A stretch of 64,000 nucleotides of DNA from FEB-25 sp963726315 (GTDB taxonomy: Bacteria; Chloroflexota; Anaerolineae; Anaerolineales; UBA4823): NCBI GenBank assembly GCA_963726315.1, contig CAVSBZ010000001.1:1-64000 (forward strand), in the 5' to 3' direction. The position numbers and the translations under genes are program-made. This document shows positions 49,403-58,017 of this stretch, one piece after another. Below the pieces are notes generated by a model. That model had not been told where the DNA came from, did not search any database, and saw nothing but the letters and a program-made list of their open reading frames with translations. How positions within the stretch are numbered: position 1 is the stretch's first letter; each line of letters opens with the position of its first letter.

Positions 49403-50671
49403 TTGCTGCGCCTGATTTTCAAAAATAACAATGGAACAATTACTAACCATGAATTTCTCCGCATTGGCTCGCTGCAATTTTCGGTGAATACAGTAGCAAT
49501 GCTCCGTACACTGGTCATTAATGCGGATGGCACTTTATTAGGTAAGAGCGAATATGGTTTCCCCGAGAGTTTAATCGTCGGACAAGCAATCGATCCCAAT
49601 CAATTTCAAGGTCTGGAGGCACCTTACCAGGCGGCTATGGCAGGGGAAACAAATCCGGAAAAATTAACCTATGTTCTTGAGCCGAATAATCGTTTCATTT
49701 TAGCTATACCCATCCTCAACCCTGAAGGCAAGAATGAAAGCTTCGTTAACGGTTTGGTTGTGATGTGGATCGATTCTCTCCCCACCCAGAAAGTGGTGCC
49801 AGCCCAAATCCTAAATATTGCTGGAAGAAGTTTATTGGTTTTTTTCTTCGGAATATCCATTATGGGTACCCTATTCGGCGCCTTTTTTGCCCGGGGGTTA
49901 ACTGAACGTTTTAATCGATTAGCTGCTACCACCGATGCATGGAGCGAAGGTGATTTCTCACAGTTTATCGACGACACTAGAGGTGATGAAATTTCACAAT
50001 TAGCACAGCGTCTAAACAATATGGCGAAACAACTGCAGGAGCTGCTGCGCAGGCGACAGGATATGGCCGTGTCGGAAGAGCGCAACCGCCTGGCGCGTGA
50101 CCTGCATGACAGCGCCAAGCAGCAAGCCCTGGCAGCTTCATTTCAATTAGGCACCGCCCTGACTTTATATGAAAGTGATCCACAAAACGCAAAAAAACAC
50201 CTGTTGGAAGCGGATGCCCTGGTCAATTCTGTACGCAATGAGCTGACCAACCTGGTGCTCGAGCTGCGCCCTCACTCGATGGACGGGCAGGATTTTTCTG
50301 AAATCCTGAAAGAATACGTACTGGATTGGACGCAGAGAAGCGGGATCGAGGCGAATGTTGAGGTCGATGGCAGCAACGAGCCATCACATCAGACCAGAGA
50401 AGCCTTGTTCCGGATAGCCCAGGAAGCACTTGCCAACGTTGCCCGCCACAGCACTGCCAATTGTGTAGATATTTCCCTGAAATATGAACCAAACCTGGTT
50501 ACAATGAAGATCCAGGATAATGGCAAAGGTTTTGACTTGAGTGCACCCCATGACGGGCTTGGTCTTGCCTCGATGCGTGAACGCGCGAATGGTTTGGGGG
50601 GCAGCTTTACCGTCAATAGTGAGCCCGGAGAGGGTACCCAAATTATTGTGTCTTTGCCAGTGATCCAGTAA
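49403..50671 (+). CDS. Sensor histidine kinase, NarX/DesK type (frameshifted 5' end)
   Basis: The main part of a membrane sensor kinase; the frame is open back to about 49313, 30 codons before the first ATG. It has an extracytoplasmic sensor region (to about residue 130), a second membrane helix (about 138-160), a HAMP domain (about 163-215), a HisKA_3 dimerisation domain with the phospho-accepting histidine in RLARDLHDSAKQQ, and a HATPase_c domain (DNGKGFDL, GLGLASMRERA). Its response regulator begins 9 bases after the stop. With the 5' fragment joined, the protein would have two membrane helices flanking the sensor, the normal plan. Confidence 0.9.
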   Translation: MLRLIFKNNNGTITNHEFLRIGSLQFSVNTVAMLRTLVINADGTLLGKSEYGFPESLIVGQAIDPNQFQGLEAPYQAAMAGETNPEKLTYVLEPNNRFILAIPILNPEGKNESFVNGLVVMWIDSLPTQKVVPAQILNIAGRSLLVFFFGISIMGTLFGAFFARGLTERFNRLAATTDAWSEGDFSQFIDDTRGDEISQLAQRLNNMAKQLQELLRRRQDMAVSEERNRLARDLHDSAKQQALAASFQLGTALTLYESDPQNAKKHLLEADALVNSVRNELTNLVLELRPHSMDGQDFSEILKEYVLDWTQRSGIEANVEVDGSNEPSHQTREALFRIAQEALANVARHSTANCVDISLKYEPNLVTMKIQDNGKGFDLSAPHDGLGLASMRERANGLGGSFTVNSEPGEGTQIIVSLPVIQ

Positions 50672-50680
50672 GGAGGGGTT

Positions 50681-51343
50681 ATGGCAGATCCGACTGACGC
50701 CATCACTGTGATGATCGTTGATGACCATGAAATGGTGCGCCGCGGTGCCTCCAGCTACCTGGAAGCTCAAGATGACATTGTTGTAGTCGCCCAGGCAGGA
50801 TCGGGTGAAGAAGCCGTCAAGCTGGCTCGGGAGCTCATCCCCGACGTGGTATTGATGGATCTGGTGATGCCCGGAATGGATGGGGTTGAGGCTACCCGGA
50901 AGATAAAGGACACCACTCCGCGCACCCAAATCATTATCCTGACTTCATTCCATCAAGACGAATTCATTTTCCCGGCGCTGCAGGCGGGTGCGATTTCGTA
51001 TCTGCTCAAAGATGTGAAAGCGTCGGAGCTCGTCGAAGCCATCAGGCGGGCGGCGCACGGAGAAGCCACCCTGCACCCCAGGATAGCAGCGCGGGTGATC
51101 AAAACCTTTCGCAGCCTGGACCCTGAAGTGGCAACCCCGTTCATCACGCTGACCGAGCGCGAGATGGAGGTTTTAAAACTAATCGCCAAAGGTTTTTCAA
51201 ATGAAAGGATTGCCGAACAGCTGGTGATCAGTATGGGTACGGTCAAGGGGCATGTCAGCAACATCCTTAGCAAATTGCACCTGGTCGACCGTACACAGGC
51301 AGCAGCTTTTGCCTGGCAAGAAGGGATCGTACGTCGCGACTAA
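50681..51343 (+). CDS. NarL/FixJ-type response regulator
   Basis: A 220-residue regulator. The receiver domain has the acidic pair in MIVDDHEMVRRG, the phospho-acceptor aspartate in VVLMDLVMPGMDG and the conserved lysine in SYLLKDVKAS. The LuxR-type helix-turn-helix spans about 150-210 (LTEREMEVLKLIAKGFSNER, GTVKGHVSNILSKL). AAGGAGG precedes the ATG. Paired with the kinase just upstream; targets are unknown. Confidence 0.95.
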   Translation: MADPTDAITVMIVDDHEMVRRGASSYLEAQDDIVVVAQAGSGEEAVKLARELIPDVVLMDLVMPGMDGVEATRKIKDTTPRTQIIILTSFHQDEFIFPALQAGAISYLLKDVKASELVEAIRRAAHGEATLHPRIAARVIKTFRSLDPEVATPFITLTEREMEVLKLIAKGFSNERIAEQLVISMGTVKGHVSNILSKLHLVDRTQAAAFAWQEGIVRRD

Positions 51344-51370
51344 CAGCATATAAACCTAATCTACATACAA

Positions 51371-51415
51371 AGAGGTTGCCAGATACGCTCGCAGGAATGG
51401 CAACCTCTTTCTTTT
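51371..51415 (+). terminator. Rho-independent terminator of the two-component operon
   Basis: AGAGGTTGCCA and TGGCAACCTCT form an 11-bp stem with a 16-nt loop, followed by TTCTTTTT. Confidence 0.9.
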
Positions 51416-51636
51416 TAACCAGATTGCATATCTATAGACGATGCCTGCAGACTACTCCAAGCTGAAATATGCACCTCTACAGGCAGCGTCACAAATCTAT
51501 CCCTGGTAAATCCTAAATCCTCATTCAGGCACGTGTGCTGCAGGTCATTTTCCATTATCCTAAAGACAGAAACAACAAGCAGTTATGAACCGAGAAATGA
51601 TCAGATAAAACACCAAAGGAGTTATAGAAAGGAGCA

Positions 51637-51696
51637 ATGTATAGCAAGGATGGAATGCATAAGAATATTCGAAGTAAGATCTGTCAGATTAGCTGA
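51637..51696 (+). CDS. Possible 19-residue leader peptide
   Basis: ATG with AAAGGAG three bases upstream opens a 19-codon frame (MYSKDGMHKNIRSKICQIS) that stops 27 bases before the next gene's ATG. A good ribosome site and closeness to the secreted repeat protein suggest translation, perhaps as a leader or coupling peptide. With so short a frame, chance is a real alternative. Confidence 0.3.
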   Translation: MYSKDGMHKNIRSKICQIS

Positions 51697-51723
51697 TCAC
51701 AGTCCAAAAGAAAGGAGGTTAAC

Positions 51724-52023
51724 ATGACTAAGAAAACTATGTTGAGGATTTTAATAGCCGCCGGTATGTTAGCAATGGTCTTGCTTGCGGTACAGGTAAT
51801 AACCACCAAATCTGCTCCAGTTGTTCCTTCAGTGGATGCTGCAGCCGAAGAAAGACTTTCCGGTTCTGATAACATCAATCTGCACCCACCGGTTCCCCTC
51901 CCTGCTAACTACTACACCGGCTCAGATTGGATCGAACGGCACCCTGTGTCCACCCCCCTCCCAGCTAACTACTACACCGGCTCCGATTGGATCGAACGCC
52001 ATCCATGCCTACCAACACCGTAA
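51724..52023 (+). CDS. Small secreted or membrane-anchored repeat protein
   Basis: A 99-residue protein of no recognised family. Residues 1-26 form a signal or anchor helix (KKTMLRILIAAGMLAMVLL). After a linker there are three repeats of about 20 residues: an imperfect first (LSGSDNINLHPPVPLPANYY), then TGSDWIERHPVSTPLPANYY, then TGSDWIERHPCLPTP at the C-terminus. The last two are nearly identical in DNA as well, indicating a recent tandem duplication of 60 bases. One cysteine lies five residues from the end. AAAGGAGG with ideal spacing precedes the ATG, and a terminator follows at once, so it is probably a well-expressed single gene. Confidence 0.8.
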   Translation: MTKKTMLRILIAAGMLAMVLLAVQVITTKSAPVVPSVDAAAEERLSGSDNINLHPPVPLPANYYTGSDWIERHPVSTPLPANYYTGSDWIERHPCLPTP

Positions 52024-52446
52024 CTTTACTGATAATATAGACTTCCCTCCTACGTGTGCATAATCCGTGGGAGGGTTTTGTTTAATAAATCATCCAGGTG
52101 CGTGTTATCCAGGAGCGGTTCAACCTCAGCGAGTTGGCAACCATTTGACCGCGTGGAATAGTATTGGTCATTAAGATAATGCCTGTTAGAAATTGATATA
52201 ACTTTTTTCACAGTTCTGTGAGCCCACAACTTGTTGAAGATATCAAGATAACTGATTTACGTCCTGTAATAAAAGATTGCTGGCTAACCGGACATCAACT
52301 GTGCTTTGTTTCGATAACATTTTATTAAAACTGTGCGATAATTTTTTGACAGGAATTATATATAAAAAATCTGCGTGGTCAGCCAATAACTTCAGGTGAG
52401 GTTTTGGGTGTCATCAGTGGCTGCTGATAACAAATAAAAGGATAAT
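52024..52446. other. 423-nt intergenic region
   Basis: After the terminator the sequence is AT-rich. A TTGACA occurs at about 52346, but no -10 sits at the right distance. TCACAG-TT-CTGTGA (52209-52222) is a short inverted repeat of unknown meaning. No gene is supported. Confidence 0.5.
52045..52079 (+). terminator. Terminator after the repeat protein
   Basis: CCCTCCTACG pairs with CGTGGGAGGG (10 bp, one wobble) around an 11-nt loop, then TTTT. Confidence 0.85.
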
Positions 52447-53442
52447 ATGAAATCTCAAGCAAGCGTATTTCCAGTCATCGCTTCCACCTTGTCACCAACG
52501 GCTCTTCTCGAAGAGATCCTTCCGGGCTTCGGAATAGGTGCAGTCATTGATTGCAAATTTTACTCAGGTGGATTCAATCATACTTATCGTATTAAATCCT
52601 TCGATGGCAAGACTTACTATTTACGGGCTTATAGAATCCAATGGCGAACATTGGCTGATGTGCAATATGAGCTGGACGTGCTTAATTATTTATATCGTAA
52701 AGGATTCCCAGCGATCAGCCCAATTCCCTACAAAGATGAACGACCCTTTTGTATAGTGAATGCCCCGGAAGGTCCACGTATCCTAGTTCTTTTTACTGAG
52801 GCTGTTGGTGAAGAAATTTCATACGAACAAAAACCCGCGGAAATTGCTCAACGATACGGGCGAGCTGTCGCACAGATGCACAACACCCTCGAGGATTTCA
52901 ATAGCCCGCACCCGCGCTTCCACCTGGATCTTACCCACTTTATCGACCAGCCATTAAGTAATATTTGGCCCTTCCTTGCTCAGCGACCGGATGATTGGAA
53001 TTATCTACAGCATTTTGCCGAAACATTGCGCCAGCGAATTTTGGCAGTAGCATCTGAATCACTCGAGCAGGGCTTCTGCCATGGCGATCTTCAGGGTTAC
53101 CATGCCAATATTGCCCCGGATGGCAGCTTGACCTTCTTTGACTTTGACTGCGGCGGTTTTGGTTACAGGGCTTATGATTTGGCTGTTTTTTTGTGGTGCT
53201 GCCGCCTCGAAGACGCGGTCGCTACCCGCTGGGAACCATTCCTGACGAGCTACCGGGAAACACGTCCGATTCATAACCGTGATGTACAGGCTATCCCTTT
53301 GTTTGTCTGTGCCCGCTATCTCTGGCATATGGGCGTGCATACCCAGAATTCCCCAGATTGGGGGATTGATTTCCTTTCCGACAAGTACTTCAACAGCCGC
53401 ATAAAAGATTTACGGCAGGCAGAGGAAGATTATTTAATATAA
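52447..53442 (+). CDS. APH-family phosphotransferase (SrkA/homoserine kinase-like)
   Basis: A 331-residue kinase-like protein of the aminoglycoside phosphotransferase superfamily. It has an N-terminal lobe with FYSGGFNHTYRIKS and YYLRAYR, the catalytic Brenner motif CHGDLQGYHANI (about 212-223) and the metal-binding FFDFDCGGFGYRAYDLAVF (about 233-251). In similar proteins the substrate may be homoserine, choline or a protein (stress-response kinase). AAAGGATAAT precedes the ATG. The context gives no hint of substrate. Confidence 0.88.
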   Translation: MKSQASVFPVIASTLSPTALLEEILPGFGIGAVIDCKFYSGGFNHTYRIKSFDGKTYYLRAYRIQWRTLADVQYELDVLNYLYRKGFPAISPIPYKDERPFCIVNAPEGPRILVLFTEAVGEEISYEQKPAEIAQRYGRAVAQMHNTLEDFNSPHPRFHLDLTHFIDQPLSNIWPFLAQRPDDWNYLQHFAETLRQRILAVASESLEQGFCHGDLQGYHANIAPDGSLTFFDFDCGGFGYRAYDLAVFLWCCRLEDAVATRWEPFLTSYRETRPIHNRDVQAIPLFVCARYLWHMGVHTQNSPDWGIDFLSDKYFNSRIKDLRQAEEDYLI

Positions 53443-53488
53443 TAATAGGTGAAAATTCGTGAACCTTCGGCAGCAATATCGTATACAT

Positions 53489-53748
53489 TGTGATACCTTT
53501 ACCAGGCTGAATGATCCGCTCGTGTTGGAGAAGGCTTACTGAGGATGGGGTTCGACTACACGAAGGAAGATTAGGACTGCCAGTCAATGCACGAGGATTA
53601 CGAATGGACGATGCGCTTTGACATGGCTCGCAGCGGTGATCTCAGTCTGACCATCGAACGCCTGGCCATACTTCTCACAGACCACCCCAACATCCGCGAA
53701 GTCATCGTGTTCCCTTACAGCGTACCCGCGAAGAATAATCAGGGTTAA
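53489..53748 (+). pseudogene. lysS C-terminal relic
   Basis: Translation across two frames follows the last 85 residues of the intact LysRS: CDTFTRLNDPL (intact CNAFTELNDPL), a TGA stop and frame change, then MGFDYTKED, a TAG, SMHEDYEWTMRF, TIERLAILLTDHPNIREVIV and FPYS, ending in TAA at the expected place. Class II motif 3 is ruined (GGFGMGVDRL has become GDLSLTIERL). It is a decayed second lysS, not a functional gene. Upstream similarity fades before 53480. Confidence 0.85.
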
Positions 53749-53797
53749 GTATGGTTATAAGGCATTTGGTAACTTCCTGACCAGAAAGGAAATAACC

Positions 53798-54217
53798 ATG
53801 TCGGCAGATACTCACTTCCGTTGGGGTTGGCTGAAATTTATGTACATCTACACGATCATCGCCGCGGGCGTATTGGGGCTGTGTATTATTTTGTACCCGG
53901 ACTTTTCTATGTCTGTTATGGGCTGGCCTGTGGTAGAACCGATTTCGATTGGAATTTTGGGCAGTGTCTATCTGGCCTTCGGGATTTTATCCATCTTCGG
54001 CTTAAGGTCCCCACTCAAATTCACTCCTGTTCTATTCTTGCAACTATGCTATAAATCTATCTGGTTCATCGGTGTTATCCTACCGCTTCTTATAACCAGG
54101 CAGTTCCCAAGTTATGGCATCGCTACGGTGGTAATATTCGCCTCATTCATCGTGGGCGATGTGATAGCAATACCTTTTCCATATATTTTTTCAAAAACAT
54201 TGGAGAAAACTTCATGA
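53798..54217 (+). CDS. Four-helix integral membrane protein
   Basis: A 139-residue hydrophobic protein with four predicted membrane helices (about 14-34, 48-68, 78-98, 105-128) and no catalytic motif I can recognise. AGAAAGGAAA precedes the ATG. Its last four bases overlap the ATG of the following MFS gene (ATGA), implying translational coupling, so it may assist or regulate that transporter. Confidence 0.75.
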   Translation: MSADTHFRWGWLKFMYIYTIIAAGVLGLCIILYPDFSMSVMGWPVVEPISIGILGSVYLAFGILSIFGLRSPLKFTPVLFLQLCYKSIWFIGVILPLLITRQFPSYGIATVVIFASFIVGDVIAIPFPYIFSKTLEKTS

Positions 54218-55422
54218 AGGATACTAGTTACCGGGTGTACAGCTATCGCTGGGTAGTGCTGGGTGTGTTCATGCTGATCAACCTCACCATCCAAATGTTA
54301 TGGATCACATACTCGCCCATCAGCCCTCAAGCGGCCAATTTTTATGGCGTCAGCGAAGCGCAGATTGTGTTCTTGGGAATGACTTTCATGATTGCGTATA
54401 TTCCTCTCGCTATACCAGTATCGTGGGTAATCGATCGGTTTGGGTTTCGTCTGGCGGTCAGTATTGGGGCAGTACTGGCGGGTGTCTTCGGTATTGCGCG
54501 TGGGCTGGTAGGAGATAATTATGCTCTGGTATTGGCATGTACGATTGGGATTGCCATTGCGCAGCCGTTTTTACTGAATGCATGGACGAAAGTGCCCGCC
54601 AACTGGTTTTCGATCAACGAGCGCGCCACGGCAGTCGGACTGGTCACCCTGGCTAACCTGGTTGGAACCGCGATCAGTTTTGAGCTCACGCCCATCCTCA
54701 CCCAAACGATGCCCATCCCAACTGTCCAGCTGATCTATGGGGGGGTTGCGTCCATTGCTGCATTACTGTTCATCATCCTGGCGCGTGAGCACCCAATCAC
54801 GCCTCCCTGCCCTCCTGGCATGGAAGTCCGTTCGCTGATGCTGGATGGGATAAATCAAATCATACGCATCGTGCCATTCTGGCTGTTCGTAATCGTCTAC
54901 TTCGTTGGTATGGGAATATTTAACGGCATCAGCAATTACGTGGGCATCATCCGAACAACAGGATTCAGTGCCACTGAATTGGGAACCATGGGTGCCTTGA
55001 TGGTGGTAGGTGGCATACTGGGAGCGGTGGTAATGCCAGCTCTGTCCGATAGACAACACAAACGTCAACGCTTCATGCTGCTCGGGGTGCTGTTAGCCAT
55101 CCCCGGGCTGGTCGGGGTAACATTTGCAACAAGTTTGTGGCTGCTCCTTCTATCAGCTTTCTCGCTGGGATTCTTCCTGATCAGCATCGCCCCGATTGGT
55201 CTGCAATACGTAGCTGAGGTGACTTACCCTGCCCCTGAAGGCACTTCCGCCGGTTTGCTGCAGCTATTCGGACAGATGTCGGTAGTCTTCGTTTTTATAA
55301 TGGGAGCCATGCGGCTCGATAATGGAGCATTCACCCCTTCATTGATATTAGCGATAGGATTGATGCTAGTGATGGTGGGGGTGATCACCCAGATGAAAGA
55401 CCCGCCCCGACGTGAAATGTAA
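54214..55422 (+). CDS. MFS transporter, FLVCR-like
   Basis: A 402-residue transporter with 12 predicted membrane helices. The segment WFSINERATAVGLVTLANLVG and the paired AWTKVPANW resemble the feline-leukaemia-virus receptor-like branch of the MFS, whose eukaryotic members move choline or haem; bacterial substrates are unknown. Start codon coupled to the preceding membrane-protein gene. It converges with a PIG-L gene 23 bases away. Confidence 0.87.
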   Translation: MKDTSYRVYSYRWVVLGVFMLINLTIQMLWITYSPISPQAANFYGVSEAQIVFLGMTFMIAYIPLAIPVSWVIDRFGFRLAVSIGAVLAGVFGIARGLVGDNYALVLACTIGIAIAQPFLLNAWTKVPANWFSINERATAVGLVTLANLVGTAISFELTPILTQTMPIPTVQLIYGGVASIAALLFIILAREHPITPPCPPGMEVRSLMLDGINQIIRIVPFWLFVIVYFVGMGIFNGISNYVGIIRTTGFSATELGTMGALMVVGGILGAVVMPALSDRQHKRQRFMLLGVLLAIPGLVGVTFATSLWLLLLSAFSLGFFLISIAPIGLQYVAEVTYPAPEGTSAGLLQLFGQMSVVFVFIMGAMRLDNGAFTPSLILAIGLMLVMVGVITQMKDPPRREM

Positions 55423-55445
55423 GACGTAAGTAGCTGATCACCGTC

Positions 55446-56186
55446 TTAAAATTTCCAGATAGTCCCGCCACCGCCAGATATAGAATATGTTTCAATGGCA
55501 GGGCGCATTTCGTCCAAACTCGCCCAGAAGAAAACGATCTGCGAGCGGTGGCAGGCGATGCCATCCTGCCAGGCTTTCAACCCTGCTGGAGATAGCTGGG
55601 GGGATATTTTCTCTGCTCCGGCAGGGATCCACTCTGACAGGTCGTACTCTCCACGGATGACATAGGGGTAATCCACGTAGTGCCACAGCGGGATGGCCAA
55701 ACGTTCTGCTGCCCGCCGCACCAACACGTGGTCGCGGTGGTGACCGATACTGAGTGGGATAACCAGCTCAGTCTGTGGAGGTATGTTTTTACAAAGAAAA
55801 TCAGTCACCGGTGGGATAAGATAAGACTCAACCGGCTCAGGTTCTGCTTCGATGTCGTCAGGCACTTTGATCGCAGGCTCATCCGTACCGGGTAAATAAC
55901 GGTAGATGCAATCCGGCATGGTGTAACGCCGGTAAGCGGCACGCAACACATTACAACAGGCTGCATCTTCCTGGCTACGGTAAAAAGGCACATCCTCTTC
56001 CCCCAATTCCCAAAAAATGTGCAGCATTTTGGCATAATCGCTAAGAGGCTTGTCGAATGGCGGGTCACCTGCGCAGATTGTCCAGATTTCGACTTTGTCA
56101 CCCTGGGCAGTAAGCTCCCACACCAATCCCCCAACGGAAAGCACCACGTCATCGAAGTGGGGTGCCAGGAAAACCCAGTTTTTCAT
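55446..56186 (-). CDS. PIG-L family deacetylase (second copy)
   Basis: A 246-residue LmbE/PIG-L zinc hydrolase with APHFDDVVLSVGGLVWE, IWTICAGDPP, MPDCIYRYLPG and IGHHRDHVLVRRA. It is clearly paralogous to the protein at 44.6 kb, sharing length, motif spacing and the YxDxPYVxR segment. The ATG is preceded by AGGAGG and overlaps the stop of the MFS gene upstream (ATGA), so the two are translationally coupled. Confidence 0.9.
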   Translation of the reverse strand: MKNWVFLAPHFDDVVLSVGGLVWELTAQGDKVEIWTICAGDPPFDKPLSDYAKMLHIFWELGEEDVPFYRSQEDAACCNVLRAAYRRYTMPDCIYRYLPGTDEPAIKVPDDIEAEPEPVESYLIPPVTDFLCKNIPPQTELVIPLSIGHHRDHVLVRRAAERLAIPLWHYVDYPYVIRGEYDLSEWIPAGAEKISPQLSPAGLKAWQDGIACHRSQIVFFWASLDEMRPAIETYSISGGGGTIWKF

Positions 56187-57502
56187 AGCCAACCTCCTGC
56201 TTCCACCGCCAAGACTTTGAAGCCAGCATCCAGCTCATCTTGCGAAACTTTGGTCGAAAACACAATTCCACCAATAAAGTATAGGATTGCCGAGATAATG
56301 AACAGGTACATGAAGGTGGTTTGGGTCATATCGGTTAAAAGTACCCCGAAAATCAAGGCAGAAATGCCGGCGGATAACCCTGTTGAGAGGTTATTATATG
56401 CCATGTAACGCCCGGCTTCGTCCCTCGGAGATAGATCACTCGCCAGAGCAGTCGCGGTGGCCACGATTGGTCCCGTAGCGATCGAACGCAGGGTTACCAA
56501 CACCAGGAAAACGGTGAAACTGCCGGTAAAACCCATCAGCAAGGTACATACCGCGCTCGCCATCACGCCCCATAAGATCATGGTTCGCCGGCCGATCCGA
56601 TCCGAGAGAATACCCGCTCCCACTGCGGAGAGCATCGTTACCACCAGGCTGATCCCACCCATGGTTCGGAGAGCTGCGTCGGGGTTGATGGCTGGGAAAT
56701 AGGTCTGGAAAAAATAACGCGCAAAAAACATCAGGCTGTTAAAGCCCATATTTACCAGAAACATCGCCAACACCAGCCAAAAGAACACCATAATTCGTCT
56801 GCGTACGGTGAACAATCCAGTTAAGGCGCTCCATATGTTGATATGCTCTGACGTATTGGCCGGTTTATCCTTGCCCCTGATCGTCCAGGTGTTAATCAGC
56901 CCCGTCAGAGCAAACACACCACCAATCAACCACAGAGCGGCACCGGTTCGCCCGAACTGATTCAAGCTGGTTACCATCAGGAAGGCGATGGCCCCGCCTA
57001 GCAAGGTCAGGAACCCCATGATCCCTGAAGCCAAACCGCGCTGGTTTTCGGGTACCACGTCCACCAGCAGCGGCCACCAGGCGCCATTGCTCATATTGGT
57101 GGAAAACTGCATCCCAAAATAGCTGATCAGAATGATGGGCAGCGCCAGCGGGAAAATGAAGTCATGTAAAGCTGGCGTAATGATCAAGACCGGTAACCCG
57201 ATCAAGGGAAGGGCGATCAGTGCTCCGGTCAGGATACCCGGCGTGCGTTTCCCCAATCTGCTGGTGGTGTGATCGCTGATGATGCCCCACAGGATGCTGA
57301 CAAGCAGCCCGAGCAGCGTGCCAAAGAACCCGATCAATCCAACGACTAACGCTTTATTTACCGGCTCTACTTTTTCGACCAATGTGGGCAGCAGGATAGT
57401 ACTATAAGCCACCCAAACCAGGTTGGCGCCCAGCATGAGTGTGTTCATGCCTAAAAGGAATCCGACCGATCGCCTCTCGATTGCCAGCGTGGATGCAGCC
57501 AT
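56183..57502 (-). CDS. MFS transporter
   Basis: A 439-residue transporter with 12 predicted membrane helices. The SILWGIISDHTTSRLGKRTP loop after helix 2 and the second-half GILSDRIGRRTMILWG loop are typical MFS signatures. The first is similar to sugar-cation (GPH-like) or SLC45-type carriers, suggesting a carbohydrate substrate, though this is weak. GGGAG precedes the ATG. It sits between an SCP2 gene and a PIG-L deacetylase, one transcript by spacing. Confidence 0.88.
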   Translation of the reverse strand: MAASTLAIERRSVGFLLGMNTLMLGANLVWVAYSTILLPTLVEKVEPVNKALVVGLIGFFGTLLGLLVSILWGIISDHTTSRLGKRTPGILTGALIALPLIGLPVLIITPALHDFIFPLALPIILISYFGMQFSTNMSNGAWWPLLVDVVPENQRGLASGIMGFLTLLGGAIAFLMVTSLNQFGRTGAALWLIGGVFALTGLINTWTIRGKDKPANTSEHINIWSALTGLFTVRRRIMVFFWLVLAMFLVNMGFNSLMFFARYFFQTYFPAINPDAALRTMGGISLVVTMLSAVGAGILSDRIGRRTMILWGVMASAVCTLLMGFTGSFTVFLVLVTLRSIATGPIVATATALASDLSPRDEAGRYMAYNNLSTGLSAGISALIFGVLLTDMTQTTFMYLFIISAILYFIGGIVFSTKVSQDELDAGFKVLAVEAGGWL

Positions 57503-57529
57503 GGGATTTAATCTCCCGGGTTTTCTCCG

Positions 57530-57859
57530 TTATAGAAGCAGTTTCTGCAGCTTCATCAGGTCTTCCATCGAACCCTTTACCTGGATCTTTCGCTGCATGT
57601 AGGCTGCCATACCGTTGATCCTGCGATCCATCACCCCGGTCAACACTTCCGCGGTGGTGGTAACGGTCAGGTCGGGGTTGGCGTGGCTATCCTTTACCAG
57701 GGTGGCTTCTTTACCGTCCACCGTCTGGATCAACCAGTCTTCTTTGGTATCGGTGAACCTAAAAAGCATTGTGCGGGTGAAACCTTTCAGGCTGGTTTGA
57801 ACCTTCGGGTTGTCGAACTGTTCGACGATTTTTTGTAAATAAGGCTGGACATCCACCAT
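57530..57859 (-). CDS. SCP2 sterol-binding domain protein
   Basis: A 109-residue stand-alone SCP2 domain: FTRTMLFRFTDTKEDWLIQT in the beta sheet, then DLTVTTTAEVLTGVMDRRIN and the C-terminal IQVKGSMEDLMKLQKLL. SCP2 domains bind hydrophobic ligands such as lipids or acyl-CoA. GAGGAGATAATC precedes the ATG. First gene of the SCP2-MFS-PIG-L unit. Confidence 0.9.
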   Translation of the reverse strand: MVDVQPYLQKIVEQFDNPKVQTSLKGFTRTMLFRFTDTKEDWLIQTVDGKEATLVKDSHANPDLTVTTTAEVLTGVMDRRINGMAAYMQRKIQVKGSMEDLMKLQKLLL

Positions 57860-58005
57860 GATTATCTCCTCATATTGATGATAACTCAGTATTCGTGAGC
57901 CGTGCCTGGCGTCAATATAACAGTTGAAGCCAGGTAGATCGGTTGGTAAACTATAACATACTTATTTAGATCTCCTGGTCATCTAACAGCTTATTCATTT
58001 CATAC

Positions 58006-58011
58006 TATAAT
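58006..58011 (+). promoter_or_regulatory. -10 box of a leaderless aldolase gene
   Basis: TATAAT ends 6 bases before the ATG. CTAACA 17 bases upstream (57983-57988) is a fair -35. There is no Shine-Dalgarno. Confidence 0.6.
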
Positions 58012-58017
58012 TTCAAC

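Larger units (their letters stand above)
51344..51723. other. 380-nt gap after the two-component operon
   Basis: It holds the operon terminator and a 19-codon ORF with a good ribosome site (both listed). The remainder shows nothing recognisable. Confidence 0.6.

Noticed and set aside
52209..52222. TCACAG-TT-CTGTGA as a CRP-type site
   Set aside because: Arms are only 6 bp with a 2-base centre, unlike the CRP spacing, and no promoter is placed to use it.
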